From Microdochium bolleyi (taxonomy: Eukaryota > Ascomycota > Sordariomycetes > Xylariales > Microdochiaceae), in contig KQ964257.1 in NCBI GenBank assembly GCA_001566295.1, forward strand, positions 62,001 to 126,000: a stretch of 64,000 bases of DNA. Direction: 5' to 3'. Below, piece by piece: positions 53,395-64,000 of this stretch. Each line of letters opens with the position of its first letter. The first letter of the stretch is position 1. The notes beneath the pieces are model-generated. The model made no database searches and had not been told where the DNA came from. It worked only from the letters and a program-made list of their open reading frames with translations. The position numbers and the translations under genes were made by a program.

Positions 53395-55115
53395 CTACTC
53401 CTGAGCCGCAGCGAGAATGCTGACGACGCCGTCGCCGTTGACGGCAACCAGGCGCCCGGCATTCGCACCCCACTGCACGTCGACGGCTCCGCCTGCCACC
53501 GCCGCGCGCAGCGGCTCCGTCCACTTCTTGGACGACTTGTTGTACTGCTGCACCGTGACCTCGCCCGCGCCCGCCGTCGCCAGGAACTGCTGCGAGTAGT
53601 CCCACGCGAGCGCGTTGACCGCCGAGCCAATGTCCAGGACCTTGGCCTGCGCCGCGGCGCCCTCCTTGCGCAGGTCGAAGATCGTGACCGTGGTCTGGCC
53701 CTTGGCCGTGGCCGCGAACCAGTAGCCGTTCTCGGAGAAGGCGATCGCCTGCACGGGCGCGCCCAGGGAGAATGACGCGGCCTCCTCGCCCGTCTTGGCC
53801 ATGTAGAGCTTGATGTCGCCTGCGCTGGTGCCGGCCGCGAAGAGTTCGCCATCGGGGTGGAAGGCGCAGGTGGATAGGGCTGCAAGAATTGCTGGTCAGT
53901 GGACTGTCTCTGTGCCGTTCTACCAGGGTGGGACTCACATGAGCTGGTGTAGACACGGGTGGCGCGCTTCAGGTTGACCAGATCGTAGAAGATGAAGCCC
54001 TTGTCCGAGCCAACCGAGGCCAGGATCTCGTTGCTCGGGTGCAGCGCCAGAGCGGTCACGGGGCCGGCGTGGTCTGAGAAGGAGGCCACCTCGCTGCCGC
54101 TGTCGTACACCTTGACGGAGCCCTTGGCCGTCGCCACAATCACCTTGGACCCCGTCCATATCGAGTCCGTGACGGGCTCGTTGACCTGCAATGACCGCTC
54201 CGCCTTGTCGGCGGCGATCGAGTAGATGGCGACGCTGCCGTCCAGACCGCCCACGGCGGCATATTCGCCGTCGAGCGCGACCGTGGTGGCCTGTGGTACG
54301 TCGAGCGAATTCGAGGTGGTCACGGCGAATGACGCAACGTCGTCGGCGGTGGTCCAGTCTGCGGGGACCGGCCGCCTCTTGCGGCTCTTGGAGAGTCTGT
54401 AGACACTGCGTCAGCATCGGATTCAATGTTTGGTAGCAAATTTCATCACTCACGTGGCTTTCGTCTCGTCAATCTTGGCGGCGAGCTCCTCGGGCAGGGC
54501 CTCGGCATCGACAGCCATCGCATCACCCCCTGCCGCACCGCCACCGCCGCCCGCGGACACGGTCACGCGGGACAGGGCATCGCGGGCCTCGTCGCGCTCC
54601 CTCGTCAGCCGCGCAATCACGCGCACAGCGGCATCGTGCTGGTAGAGCGCCGTGGCGAGCTCCTCGCGGGTGCGGGTGAGCTGCTCCTTGATGTTGTAGG
54701 CTTCGAGGGCGAGCGCGTCCCACTCGTTCTGGAAGGTCGAGAGCAGGGCGGGTATGGATGTGAGCGTGGGCGGCCGGGGCCGGACGACGCGCGACGTCTG
54801 GAGCACGAGCAGGTCGTCGGTTGTGAGGTCGTCGTTGGAGACGGGGTCCTTGCCGTTCTCCTCAATGTACTTTTCGATCAGTCGCTTCTCGAAGACGGCG
54901 CCTGTTGGACGGTCGACTCTGTTAGCAATTGTTTGTCGGGGACCGGAGTCGCATAAGGTCGGGGAGAAGCATACCGGAGAGCTTGGAGACCACCGGCTCC
55001 TGGGGCGGTTCGCCCGAGACTGGACATTGAGCACGAGGTCAGCATCTTGACGCAGAAAAATGGCCATTGGCATTGACGAGCCCGCGACGTGGGACAACAT
55101 ACTTGCGCACAGCAT
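53395..55115 (-). CDS. PRP19: Pre-mRNA-processing factor 19 (U-box/WD40 splicing ubiquitin ligase)
   Basis: Predicted exons 55103-55115 (13 bases), 54975-55019, 54454-54901, 53939-54396 and 53395-53879 give 482 residues. Joining the small exons gives MLCAISGEPPQEPVVSKLSG and AVFEKRLIEKYI, the Prp19 U-box. VVRPRPPTLTSIPALLSTFQ and the coiled-coil follow, and then the seven-bladed propeller (GPVTALALHPSNEILASVGSDKG, STCAFHPDGELFAAGTSAGD, NALAWDYSQQFLATAGAG). It is the core of the NineTeen complex, which activates the spliceosome by K63-type ubiquitylation in the nucleus. All five exons keep frame and family sequence. Confidence 0.95.
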
Positions 55116-55545
55116 CTTGGATGTGCAGTCTGGCGTGTCGGGGGGGAGGGCGGGTTCAGGCGGATTTGTTGCGGTCGGGAGTGCCTGGATGGAGATGCAG
55201 AATCACCAAAGTTTACCTGCGCGCGCGCTGGCCTTGCGATTGAGAGCTTCAGCCTCGCCGCCAAGCGCGCCGGTCACAGCGACAGTTGCAGGGCCTTCAA
55301 TCGAGCACTGACCTGGGGGGCCTGAGGCATGGCCGGTGCCAGGTAGCTGCGGCCGGGCCCGGAGCACCTTCTCCACCAGCGCCCGTCCGCCCCGCCCGGG
55401 TCGCCGTCCTTATCATCAAGTCCGGAGCTCTTGTGTTCCTGTCTTGTTCCTTCACAAATCTGCTCGGGACTCCAAGGATCGTCTTCTTTCTATTTGAGTC
55501 ATAGCAAGGCCTGTGTAATTATATCACCCCCTAAAACGTCACAAC
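55116..55545. promoter_or_regulatory. Divergent promoter between Prp19 and OHCU decarboxylase
   Basis: A short interval between outward-facing starts. A polypyrimidine-rich stretch (55420-55500) precedes the OHCU decarboxylase ATG. Confidence 0.45.
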
Positions 55546-56289
55546 ATGACCGACATCATCCTTCCTCCAGTCTCTACCCTCCCCACGGCCTCAGATGCAA
55601 CGATAACCACCATGCTGGACCTGCTCTTCGAGCCGTCCCCCGAGATCCACCGCCTCGCCATCCCCGTTGTCCGTGGAGAGCAACACCCTCCAGCCCAGGC
55701 CCCCGGAAACCCCGGACTGACGGCCGAGATGGGCAACACCACCACCCCGTTCAACAGCGAGACTCCTTCGAGAGCACCTCCGTTCCAGAACACCACGGTT
55801 CCCAGCACCGCCGGGTCGTCCAGTAGCTACCCGGAGCTCATCCGCGCCATAGGAGCCCAGATGCTCGCCCTCGTCGACCTCTCCGCCACAGCAGCAGCTT
55901 CATCCTCATCCCCAGACTTGTCCTCCCCCCGCGCCCGCCTCCACAGCATCCTGGGCTCCCACCCGCGCCTCGGTGCCAAGAAGGTCGACAGCGCGCTGAG
56001 CCGCGCCGAGCAGGCCCAGCTCCAGTCGCAACCTGCCGCCGCCTCCTCCTCAAACCCCACGGGCGAGACCGAGGCGGAGGCCCTCGCGCGGCTCAACGCC
56101 GAGTACGAAGCCACGTTCCCAGGGCTGCGGTACGTCGTCTTCGTCAACGGCCGCGGGCGGGACGTCATCATGGAGAACATGCGGGAGAGGATTGACAGGT
56201 GCGACATGCGCGCCGAGGAGCGAGAGGGCGTCCAGGCGATGATTGACATCGCGCTGGACCGGGCGAGCAAGATACTCGCTGCGGCTTGA
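55546..56289 (+). CDS. OHCU decarboxylase (urate catabolism)
   Basis: A single-exon protein of 247 residues. It carries HPRLGAKK, which holds the catalytic-histidine region of 2-oxo-4-hydroxy-4-carboxy-5-ureidoimidazoline decarboxylases. LARLNAEYEATFPGLRYVVFVNGRGRDVIMENM follows in short blocks and is the family's C-terminal signature. The enzyme makes (S)-allantoin, the last step of urate breakdown after urate oxidase and HIU hydrolase. A disordered insert of about 45 residues (48-92) lies between the first two helices. There is no PTS1 at the C-terminus (SKILAAA), so it may be cytosolic. AATAAA lies 106 bases after the stop. Confidence 0.9.
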   Translation: MTDIILPPVSTLPTASDATITTMLDLLFEPSPEIHRLAIPVVRGEQHPPAQAPGNPGLTAEMGNTTTPFNSETPSRAPPFQNTTVPSTAGSSSSYPELIRAIGAQMLALVDLSATAAASSSSPDLSSPRARLHSILGSHPRLGAKKVDSALSRAEQAQLQSQPAAASSSNPTGETEAEALARLNAEYEATFPGLRYVVFVNGRGRDVIMENMRERIDRCDMRAEEREGVQAMIDIALDRASKILAAA

Positions 56290-56395
56290 GGTGGTAGCTG
56301 TGCGTGATGCATCAGCTGGTGCCAAGCAAGGGACCTAATATCACGTAGCATGTTTGCGCAAAGAGCGTATGCATCGGATGTTAAATCATTTTGTA

Positions 56396-56401
56396 AATAA
56401 A
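56396..56401 (+). terminator. Polyadenylation signal AATAAA of the OHCU decarboxylase gene
   Basis: Canonical hexamer shortly after the stop codon at 56287-56289, in AT-rich 3' sequence. Confidence 0.5.
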
Positions 56402-56564
56402 GCAATGGCTATTGTTTTTGTGCGCCCCATATTCCCCCCATGATATTCTCCCTTAAAATGCTGTTACTTTGCTTTTGAATGTTTGGCCATATATATATGC
56501 CTTGTGATGTACATGCTGAATGCTGAGACGGTAATCTTTTTGGGGGACAGGGGCACATGCGTCA

Positions 56565-57887
56565 TCACGACATCCACGGTATCCCATCGAGCTCGTCGAG
56601 ATACTCCTCGTAAAAGTGCTCATCTCCTTCCGTCTCGCTATGCTGGCCTGCTGATCCGTCGGCAGAGTCCTGCGACGACGGCCGCGGCCCGAAGATGGCG
56701 CTGAAATCGGCATAGACGTCGTCCATGTCGTCGTCTGACAGATCGGTGTAGCGCGAGTCGAGATCGGACACGGGGAACGCCATGCCGTACTCGTCGTCGT
56801 CCTCGCTGTCCTGCGACGTCGGGGGCCCAGTAGACGGAGAGCTCAGAAGTGGTGGCGCTGGCGCAGGGCGAGGTGGGCTCGAACTAGCAGCTGACTGCGG
56901 CTTGTGACTGGCATTGCCTTGGCTCATCCCCAGTATCGAAACCGGCGGCGGCGGTGCGGGTGCTGTGATGGCGGCCTGCCCCGGCCCGATGGTTGTATGT
57001 GGTCGCCATCCGGCCGGCAGTCTTTGATGGCCTGGCATCCCCTCGCTCACTGGGTACCGGGTGCCGGTTGTGGGTACCGTCGGCGCGGTCACGACCTGCT
57101 GCCCGTGTTTCAAGAACGTGTTACGGGCCACTAGCCCTGCCAGCTCCGCATGTCCGCGGGCCATTGCGGCCTGGCGAGCCTTCAGCCTGACACTGTTCAG
57201 GATGGCAGCCTTGCGGACCATGGCCGACTCGTGGCCGGCTCGTCTCGCACCGATGGCTGCCGCCTTGAGGAAGCGCGAGATACATGGCGTGTCGTCGTCG
57301 CCATTCTCGCGGTTGTGGATGTGCGTGGCTGGCAGGGAGAATGGCTGCGACAGTCTGCTGGTGACGAGATGGCGGCGGAGACGTCGCTTCTTGCACGAGG
57401 ACGTGTCTGTCCCGGGGCCGTCGACGTCGTGCAGTGGTCTTGCCCGCTTCCGGGGTATGGACTGGTAGCTAGTGTGGGTGTGGACCGTGGCGACGAAGTC
57501 CAGCAGGAACTCTGGTTTTGCTGGAACCGAGAAAGGGTAGGTTGGCCGTGGTGGGTTCACGTGCGACGGAGGTGAGATGTGCTGAGCAATATCTATATGG
57601 CCGACCTCGCCACTGGATGTGCTTGGCCGAGGATCCACGCTTTTGCCGCAAGGCTGTGGCCTGGTCTCCGGCACACTTCTGGATAGCCGCTTGGACTTGC
57701 CTTCGTCGGAGAGCCCCGTCGGAGATGTTGGACACGACTTGATGGCCCGAGCAAGCGACTGTGTCGATATCGCTAGCCGTCGTGGGGACCGCCGGGGATT
57801 GGACGGCAATATGTCCGATCCATGGCAGGCCGCGCGCTCCAGCTCATGAGGGCTGTATGTAAAGGCCAGGGCATCCGCCGAAGCCAT
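56565..57887 (-). CDS. Hypothetical disordered, probably nuclear protein
   Basis: 440 residues from the ATG at 57887; the frame stays open upstream to 58337 but that extension has no conserved look. It contains a central ordered-looking helix region (ISRFLKAAAIGARRAGHESAMVRKAAILNSVRLKARQ, in pieces) preceded by KKRRLRRHL, a likely nuclear localisation signal. Pro/Ser-rich segments and a C-terminal acidic region with repeated SDDDMDD and EGDEHFYEEYLDELD follow. I recognise no family. Ser/Pro and acidic composition is what transcription-associated proteins have, but this is only suggestive. Confidence 0.55.
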   Translation of the reverse strand: MASADALAFTYSPHELERAACHGSDILPSNPRRSPRRLAISTQSLARAIKSCPTSPTGLSDEGKSKRLSRSVPETRPQPCGKSVDPRPSTSSGEVGHIDIAQHISPPSHVNPPRPTYPFSVPAKPEFLLDFVATVHTHTSYQSIPRKRARPLHDVDGPGTDTSSCKKRRLRRHLVTSRLSQPFSLPATHIHNRENGDDDTPCISRFLKAAAIGARRAGHESAMVRKAAILNSVRLKARQAAMARGHAELAGLVARNTFLKHGQQVVTAPTVPTTGTRYPVSEGMPGHQRLPAGWRPHTTIGPGQAAITAPAPPPPVSILGMSQGNASHKPQSAASSSPPRPAPAPPLLSSPSTGPPTSQDSEDDDEYGMAFPVSDLDSRYTDLSDDDMDDVYADFSAIFGPRPSSQDSADGSAGQHSETEGDEHFYEEYLDELDGIPWMS

Positions 57888-59723
57888 TGGCGACGGCGTG
57901 CGTCCGTTGCTGGCTTGCCCTTGTATCCCAGGACTCAGGCCAGGAGGCAGAGCCCCATTCGTCCTAGTGATGAGTCTTGCCCGTGATGACCATGCCGAGC
58001 AGGTGAATAGATGAAGCAAGACGAAACCACACCGCGACCACGAAGCCGGATGTCGACGAGTGTGCCTCTGGCTAGACAGCAGGAGCTCTCGTATGCGATA
58101 AGTACGTCCCGGGGAGCCGTCGAAGAACGTCGCGTGCGCAGAACGTGCCAAAAGTGCGGAGAGAAGCAGAGAAGAGGCTGACGACCCGGGAAACTGGGAG
58201 AGCTGACACCACCAGGTCTGAGAAGGAGGGTGCTCAGTAAGAGAAGCTGGCCCCCCTGCGGCCGAGGTGCCTCGAGGTCTTGTGACCCCTTCCAGGGTGC
58301 GTCGATCTGGGGGACTTTTCTTCCCGAGTGACAGCAACTAGGGCGCTCCACTGCGGGATCTTGGGGCTAGCTCGGGGGCGCACTCGCAGGAAATGAACAT
58401 CGCAGGCGTGGGCGGCGAGACGATTGGCGCGCGCCGGGCGGCGCTAGCTGGGGAAACAATGCATTGGGCTGGGCGTCGAGGGCGTGTGGCTGTCGAAAAT
58501 ATGGAGAGTGACACACGTCGGGTCGTGTTGGGACACCGACGAGGACGACTGTGCGCCAGGATCAAGGGCGGAGGTCGCCGCGGCCCTACGCACTCCAGGG
58601 CTCAGAAGCCAGGTGGCAAAGGCGAGGAAAAGGAACTCTCTGCGGGGAAGACCAGACCCGGGCTGGGGCTGGCCCATGTGAGCCCATGCTCTGTCTGTCG
58701 GAGGGGACGTGGACTGCGTATGCGAGGCACGCGCAGCCCGGCATGGCATCCGGGGCGGTGATTTCCCCAGACTCTCGTCGACACAGGCCTTGCTTGGATC
58801 CTGGGGGCGGCAGGGCCAGCCGCGGGCAGCGTCGGGTCTCAGCAGCAGACTGCCAGCAGGGCAGCACGCTCGGAGATGTCGAGGGTTCCAGCTGGCCGGG
58901 GTGCATATGCAGCGAGGCTGGCGAGCAGGGGCCTCGACTGGCCCGGCCGAGCTGGGGTGCCCAGTTGGTACGCGTCGCTAAGCGAGGGCGGTGGAGAGGC
59001 ACCGCAGTCATCGGATCGGTCCCGTACCGTACGCGTGGCGGAGACGATCAGCAGGCAGGCTGCCCGGTGGTCATTGCGGGCAAGGAGTCGTGCTGGTCGT
59101 GGTGGTAAGCAGGCAGCTTGAGGTATGTCTGACCCATTCGGGCTGGTCCGGTCAGATCTTCGGGGGCCGGCCACGGCCTCGAGGCTCGTCGATTGGCACA
59201 GAGTGAGGCGGCACTCGCGGTCTCCATCTTGGTGGACAGCCTGCTCACGTGCCTGCCCGCGCAGTGGATGGAACAGCAGAAAGATGGTGGGCGGCAATTC
59301 ATACATGCGAACGGCACTTGCATTTCTCGGCCAGGGTTGCATCAGAATCAACCCACCTCCGCAACCCCAGGCTCGGCACATCGAGCGCTCGCAACGCATA
59401 CTCCATCCACAGCCTGGCCGTGCATGGTGGCGCGGTTATTTACGCGTAAAAACAAGACTCGAGACTGGTTGCTGCTTCTGAGCAAGTCATCGAGCCATCT
59501 GTGCAGGCCTTGCAACGACAACGCTACTCCTCCTCCTCTGTGAGCAGAGGCTACCGACAGGCATTTCACGAGCCTGCACACGTGGAACCACAAAGGCAGC
59601 AGTAAAGAACCAAGTCTTTAAAATTAAATCCGCTGTGGGGTTCCCCTCATGGAACCTCCAGACTGCAATGTCTATTACGCTTAGTAGATTATGTTTTGCC
59701 ATGCCGGATATCAAGTTCTTCAA
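57888..59723. other. Long intergenic region
   Basis: About 1.8 kb. It carries the promoter of the minus-strand hypothetical gene and the 3' flank of the KNH protein. The many short frames overlap on both strands and show no domain or splice-consistent gene. I see no repeat, tRNA or transposon end. Confidence 0.4.
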
Positions 59724-61020
59724 TCACTTTGTCGCCTCTGTCTTCGTGGGTGTCGGCTCGGTGACACCCACCGCGGTTGGCTTCTCAGGGGCGTCGATGC
59801 CTGAAGTTGTTGCGTCCGCCTGTGCCTCGGTTGCGGTCCCGGAGCTCTCCGCAGTCGTCGTGTTCTCTTCGACGGTCGCGGGCTCAGTGGGCGCACCGGC
59901 TGCTGTCGTGTTGCTTTCCGAACCAGCTGCAGTCGTTGCCGGCTCCATTAGCGGCGAGACAGCCGCGGCATCTGTGCTCTCCCCCTCCGGCGCCGTGACC
60001 GTGATCTGCGGAGTCTCTGGCCGGCCTGCATCTGTCGGGCTCGATACGGCCCCAGCGGCCCCAGCGGCCGTGCTAGGTCGGCTGGACGGCAAGACGAAAG
60101 AGCCACCAGTCGCGTCCAGCTCGCTAAAGAACGCGTTGCCACCCGGTGATTCCAGGCGTTGCTTATAGTCGGGGGCCTCGTGGATGACATCTGGGGCGGC
60201 CATCTCGGCCGGGCCAGTCTCCTTATCATTGTCGTCGTCCGCGGCGGCAGCAGCTGTCTTGGCGCCCGCTGCTCCGGCGGCCACGTCTCCTTCCTCGCCA
60301 CCAGAGCCGTCGTCCTTCTGGTTGTTCTTCTTCGCCGCTGCCTTTTTCCCCATGCGGAAGAAGAGGAAGCCCAAAAGCCCCAGGACACCGACGCCGCCGA
60401 TCGCCGCGCCAACGCCAGCACCGACCTTTGCTCCTGTGCTCAGCCCGTTGGAGTTGCCATCAGAGGGGTCTCCATCAGTCGAACCAGTCGGACTCGTCTG
60501 GCTTCCGGTGGAGCTGCCCGATGTGGTTGTAGAAGTGCCCGAGCTTGTGCCGGTGGTTGCGCTGGTGGAAGGCTGTTGGCTTGAGGTAGATGAAGTGGTA
60601 GGCTGCGGGTTAGAGGTGGTTAATAACCAGTCTTGAGGCGGGTGGGCTTGGCACAACAGGACGACTTACGCCTTGGCCCTGGGCGACGATGGAGATGAAG
60701 TTGGAGGAGGCCGTCTGGCCGTCGGCGTCGCGGGCCTCGAGGGAGTAGCGACCAATGGGGACGTCATTGTTCGGTGTCCAGGTGACTTCGCCCTTATCGC
60801 TAGTGCAGGCTTTGGACACGTCGTTTGTGATCCAGACGTTGCAGACGACGTCGATGAGGGCGTAATTGTCGCTCACAAGGAGGATCTTGACCGGGTTCTT
60901 GTCGGTTGTCCACTTGACGGTGGTGGAGGAACCACGGGCCAGGGTGGTGGGCACGTTGCCGTTGAAGCTGACCGTGGCAGCCGCCAGCGGCAGCACCGCA
61001 AGAAGGGCGCCGAGATGCAT
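59724..61020 (-). CDS. Surface protein: KNH-type Ig-like domain, Ser/Thr stem, single membrane helix
   Basis: Predicted exons 60670-61020 and 59724-60602 give 409 residues. A signal peptide (about 1-15) leads into a Kre9/KNH-type Ig-like domain, recognisable by VSFNGNVPTTLARGSSTTVKW and DVPIGRYSLEARDADGQTASSNF. The intron ends the domain exactly. A Ser/Thr-rich stem (about 118-170) and a glycine-rich membrane helix (GAGVGAAIGGVGVLGLLGFLFF, in pieces, about 177-199) follow, then a basic stop-transfer RMGKKAAAKK and a 200-residue disordered acidic cytoplasmic tail. The architecture is like wall-stress sensors (Mid2/Wsc type) although no WSC domain is present. A sensor role is inferred. Confidence 0.82.
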
Positions 61021-62542
61021 GTTGGCGTTGCGGCGGCGGAGCGCCTTGTCGTCGATGAGGTGGACCAGGAAAGGATGTCGTGCTGGATGCTTGAAGTGAA
61101 GTTGTGATTACAGCCTCTAGGCGGTGCTAAACGATAGTGGCAGCACCGAGTGGAGTGGAAGAAAAAGCCGAGCTAGAATGCAAGAAAACGAAGCGAGAGA
61201 CGGGGTGCACAGCGAGTGGTGACGAGGTCGGATGGAGATGGAGAGAATGGCGGATCGAGTATGAACTACTAACAGTGGATGCGGGAGAGTCGGGTGGGAT
61301 TTGGGCTGCTGGTGGGTCGGCCAGGCCGTCAGAGCTAGTCACTGGCAGCTTGCTGCACGTCAACGAAGAAAACTTTTGACTCCCGGGCAGTGATGTGTTG
61401 CTGCTGGCGATGATGATCCCCTCTGCGTCTTCTGTTGCCCAGAGGCGGCACCTGTCCGACACGATGCCAGCGCATGCAGGCTGCCCACCACTTTGTCCTC
61501 AGTGACGACCACGGCATCTCCATCCACAGCAGTGAGCTCTCCACGCAAAGCTCGTGTCCTCTCTGACCCTGGCCATCCTGGACGGCCACGGGTGGTGGTG
61601 GCTTGACACTAACCTCGAACAGGCCTCCCTTGAACCATCAAAATCTCAGAGGTGTTGACGCGTGTCGCCTCCCGGCTCTTCCAAGACCCGCCGGTCCACC
61701 GCCTGCTGATGCTTGCACGGAATCACATCGAACAATGATCAACTCCTCCTCTTGAGGCCACCGGCGCTGACTTTGTTCGTGGACTTGACATGCCACCGTC
61801 TCCCAGCGTCCTCTCGTTCAGCTAGCTTCTCACAGTGACCACGAAAGTCGGTGGTGCCATCACCGGCCGACGCCCCAGGGGCCAGCGGGGAAATTAGTGG
61901 CAGGGCTTGCCATCCTTCGTCATTGTGCGCGGCATCCCTGCATCGCCTCATCGGGGCAAGCGCCGCGGCGAGTCGGCCGTGGTAAACAAAGCCATTCGTA
62001 TCGAGAACAATGTGAAACAATAAGCCGACGACTTCCTACCTTATGGACAGGAACGCCGGGACAGGGACGCCGGGCGAACCAAGCTACTGCGTAGAGCACA
62101 AGGCACGAGATATTCAGCTCAACCACCGCCAGTCTCCATGCACTTTGACCCCTGGCCAACCTACTCCAGTGGGACACACCTTCGACCCCTGGCTAGCAAC
62201 CTGCACGCAGCACACCAAAACGGCGACTAATGCAATCGATGATGGCTCGCTCACTGTTAGGCAGTTTGACAGATACGGGGTTGTGTCCGGACAACAGGAG
62301 TCCACCGTCGCGCTCGCATCGCTCCCTGTCACATCCGCCGCACGCATCGTCAGTCTCCACATCACCAGGCAGCCGTCTTGAGTCCCAGTGACCTCGCGAA
62401 AGAGCAGGGGTCGTGGAAGCCGAACCTCTTGATCCTGCATTGCGGATCCACATGTCAAATCCTTCTATGGACGGGGGCAACAGGAATATGGGCATTTATT
62501 TCTTGGCCATGTTTTACGGAATTCTGTCTGATCCATCCGCGA
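61021..62542. other. Long intergenic region
   Basis: About 1.5 kb between the start of the KNH protein gene and the 3' end of the lactonase. Its open frames are short, overlap on both strands and have no family resemblance. Confidence 0.4.
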
Positions 62543-63751
62543 CTAAACCGGCAGCACAAACTGCGGGCCGCCGGTCGCCACGGTCGCGTCGGGCCAGGCG
62601 ACGGCCTCGTACTTGAGGCTCGCAAAGGGCTTGTCGCTCAGCTTGCCCGACCCCGTGCAGCGCGCGAACGCCGCCACGGCGCTGTCGACGCTCGGATTGT
62701 TCTCGGCGGGGCCCTGGTTGGCGACGAACATGACGCTGCCGTCGGCGCTGAAGCTGAAGTGCCGCGGGTACGAGCCGCCGCTGTGTACGAGCTGCTTGAA
62801 GGCGAGCTTGCCGTCCTCCCCGACCTGGAAGTGCACGATGCTGTCGCCGGTCGGCAGGCCCGTGCGCCGGTTCGACGCGTAGATGTCCCTGCCATCGAGG
62901 ACTTGCACCTCGCCCGCGGCGGCATCCTCCGGGCCGATCGGCTTCTCGCCGCCCTGGAGCGTGGTCTGGCGGTCCGCGAGCGTGAACTCGATGCCGGCGG
63001 ATGTGTACTTGAGGCTGTACAGGATGAGCTCGTTGCTGAGCTCGGTGACGACGACGTAGTGCGTGGCCTCCTTGCCGGTGCCTGCAGCGATGAACTTGCC
63101 GTGGCGGGGACCTGACTTGGTGCCGGTGCCCACAGGGGTGCCCAAGATCTCGTACTTGTCGGCCCGTGCGTCGACGAGCACGACCTGGTCGCCGCCGAGG
63201 TCTGTCACCGCGAAGAACTGGCCGGTCGGGTCGAGCTGCACGTCGTGCGCGCGGTGGAACTTCTGGTCAGGGCCGAGCGGGCCCTTGGTCTTGAGCGTCT
63301 TGATGAGCTTGAGGGTGCCGTCCTTGGCCGAGCTGTCCCAGACGTCGATGGAGCCGTCGGTGTACGAGCCGCCGAGCAGGCGGGTCTTGTCGGTGTTGAA
63401 GCACAGGCTGACCACGCCGGGGGCGCCGCTGGCCACGACCGGCTTGGCACCGGCCAGGATGGCCTTGTTGGCAAAGTCGAACGAGCGGGTGTCGTTGCCG
63501 TTCTCGTTGACGGCGTACAGCCGGTCGTTGGCGCCGTTGGGCACCATCCAGCTCGCGGCCGTGCCGGGCTCGGTGTAGTTGCTCGCCAGGGTGAACTTGG
63601 CCCCGTCAAAGTCGTACGTCAGGATCTGGCCGCCCGGGACAGCGACGAGGAGCTTCTGCGCCGATGCAGCGGCACGGGGCAGCGTGGCGGCCGAGGTGAG
63701 GGTGGCGGCCATGGCCACGATGGCGGCGGCCGTCTTTGTTGCGCGGAGCAT
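62543..63751 (-). CDS. Secreted seven-bladed beta-propeller lactonase-type protein
   Basis: A single-exon protein of 402 residues. A signal peptide (about 1-22) is followed by a propeller of the 6-phosphogluconolactonase/carboxymuconate-cyclase type. Repeated blade motifs include WMVPNGANDRLYAVNENG, SLCFNTDKTRLLGGSYTDGSIDVWD, AHDVQLDPTGQFFAVTDLGGDQV, IYASNRRTG and PRHFSFSADGSVMFVANQG. PRHF and HDVQLDP with acidic and His residues mark the presumed active-site side. Family members hydrolyse or cyclise lactones, but the substrate of secreted fungal ones is mostly unknown. The start at 63751 puts the signal peptide at the N-terminus. Its promoter is truncated by the window end. Confidence 0.87.
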   Translation of the reverse strand: MLRATKTAAAIVAMAATLTSAATLPRAAASAQKLLVAVPGGQILTYDFDGAKFTLASNYTEPGTAASWMVPNGANDRLYAVNENGNDTRSFDFANKAILAGAKPVVASGAPGVVSLCFNTDKTRLLGGSYTDGSIDVWDSSAKDGTLKLIKTLKTKGPLGPDQKFHRAHDVQLDPTGQFFAVTDLGGDQVVLVDARADKYEILGTPVGTGTKSGPRHGKFIAAGTGKEATHYVVVTELSNELILYSLKYTSAGIEFTLADRQTTLQGGEKPIGPEDAAAGEVQVLDGRDIYASNRRTGLPTGDSIVHFQVGEDGKLAFKQLVHSGGSYPRHFSFSADGSVMFVANQGPAENNPSVDSAVAAFARCTGSGKLSDKPFASLKYEAVAWPDATVATGGPQFVLPV

Positions 63752-64000
63752 GGTGACGGGTGAACGAAGGTACGCGTAGGTAAGTGTGCGTGTCTTTGAA
63801 TGTCTAAAACTCGCGGTGAGTCTTATGTAAGCGAATGGTCAGTAAAGATTCACTGTCGGCGAGGTTCTTGTAGATATGCTCACAAGACTGCTGCTGAATG
63901 AACGTGGCCGGGGTGCTCTTATGCGATTGCAGATCGGCGCAGCACAAAGGGACTGCCGAGCTGTTTGTCGACGGCGTTGTGCTGTGATTGAATGACCAGA
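63752..64000 (-). promoter_or_regulatory. Upstream region of the lactonase gene, cut by the window
   Basis: The presumptive promoter. No clear TATA box is visible in the 250 bases available. Confidence 0.35.

Noticed and set aside
58551..59108. 185-residue plus-strand frame in the long intergenic region
   Set aside because: Overlaps many equally open frames on both strands, has no conserved motif and no start context.

Overview
The window is nuclear DNA of a filamentous ascomycete (Pezizomycotina, most likely Sordariomycetes). Most genes are GC-rich and broken by short introns of about 50-110 bases with GTRNGY donors and YAG acceptors. The gene families are typically fungal: Zn2Cys6 regulator, HsbA, fungal rhodopsin-fold membrane protein, KNH-type surface protein, OPT transporter and an NLR-like relic. 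There are no operons, CRISPR arrays or recognisable intact transposons. I assembled exons by hand from splice signals and protein-family continuity, so joins are predictions.

Layout. 0-7.4 kb: a beta-glucoside unit made of an intracellular GH3 beta-glucosidase (cut by the window edge), a divergent MFS sugar transporter and a convergent Zn2Cys6 regulator; the shared promoter has four CreA-type sites within 40 bases. 7.9-18 kb: two unknown proteins, a molybdenum sulfite oxidase, a decayed NLR/TPR gene, a secreted rhamnogalacturonan acetylesterase and an EcKL-type kinase fused to a lipocalin-like half. 18.8-25 kb: an OPT oligopeptide transporter, an HsbA-type secreted protein and a seven-helix membrane protein. 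26.6-34.7 kb: a redox island with a secreted FAD oxidase, an unrecognised 439-residue protein and, divergent from the latter, a 1322-residue mosaic tyrosinase. 35-46 kb: an acidic unknown, an aldo-keto reductase with an 11-base exon, Dom34/Pelota, a WD40 protein ending in a zinc ribbon, Rrb1 and an alpha/beta hydrolase. 47-64 kb: a Ser/Thr-rich secreted protein, a degenerate metallo-beta-lactamase-fold protein, a RING-like protein, Prp19, OHCU decarboxylase, a nuclear-looking unknown, a KNH/single-pass surface protein and a secreted seven-bladed lactonase.

Functionally the window mixes conserved housekeeping genes (translation quality control, ribosome assembly, splicing, purine and sulfur metabolism) with plant-biomass or host-facing genes (GH3, sugar transporter, pectin esterase, HsbA, OPT, lactonase). 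The strongest candidate for something undescribed is the divergent pair of the 439-residue protein and the mosaic tyrosinase, with the adjacent FAD oxidase as a possible third member.
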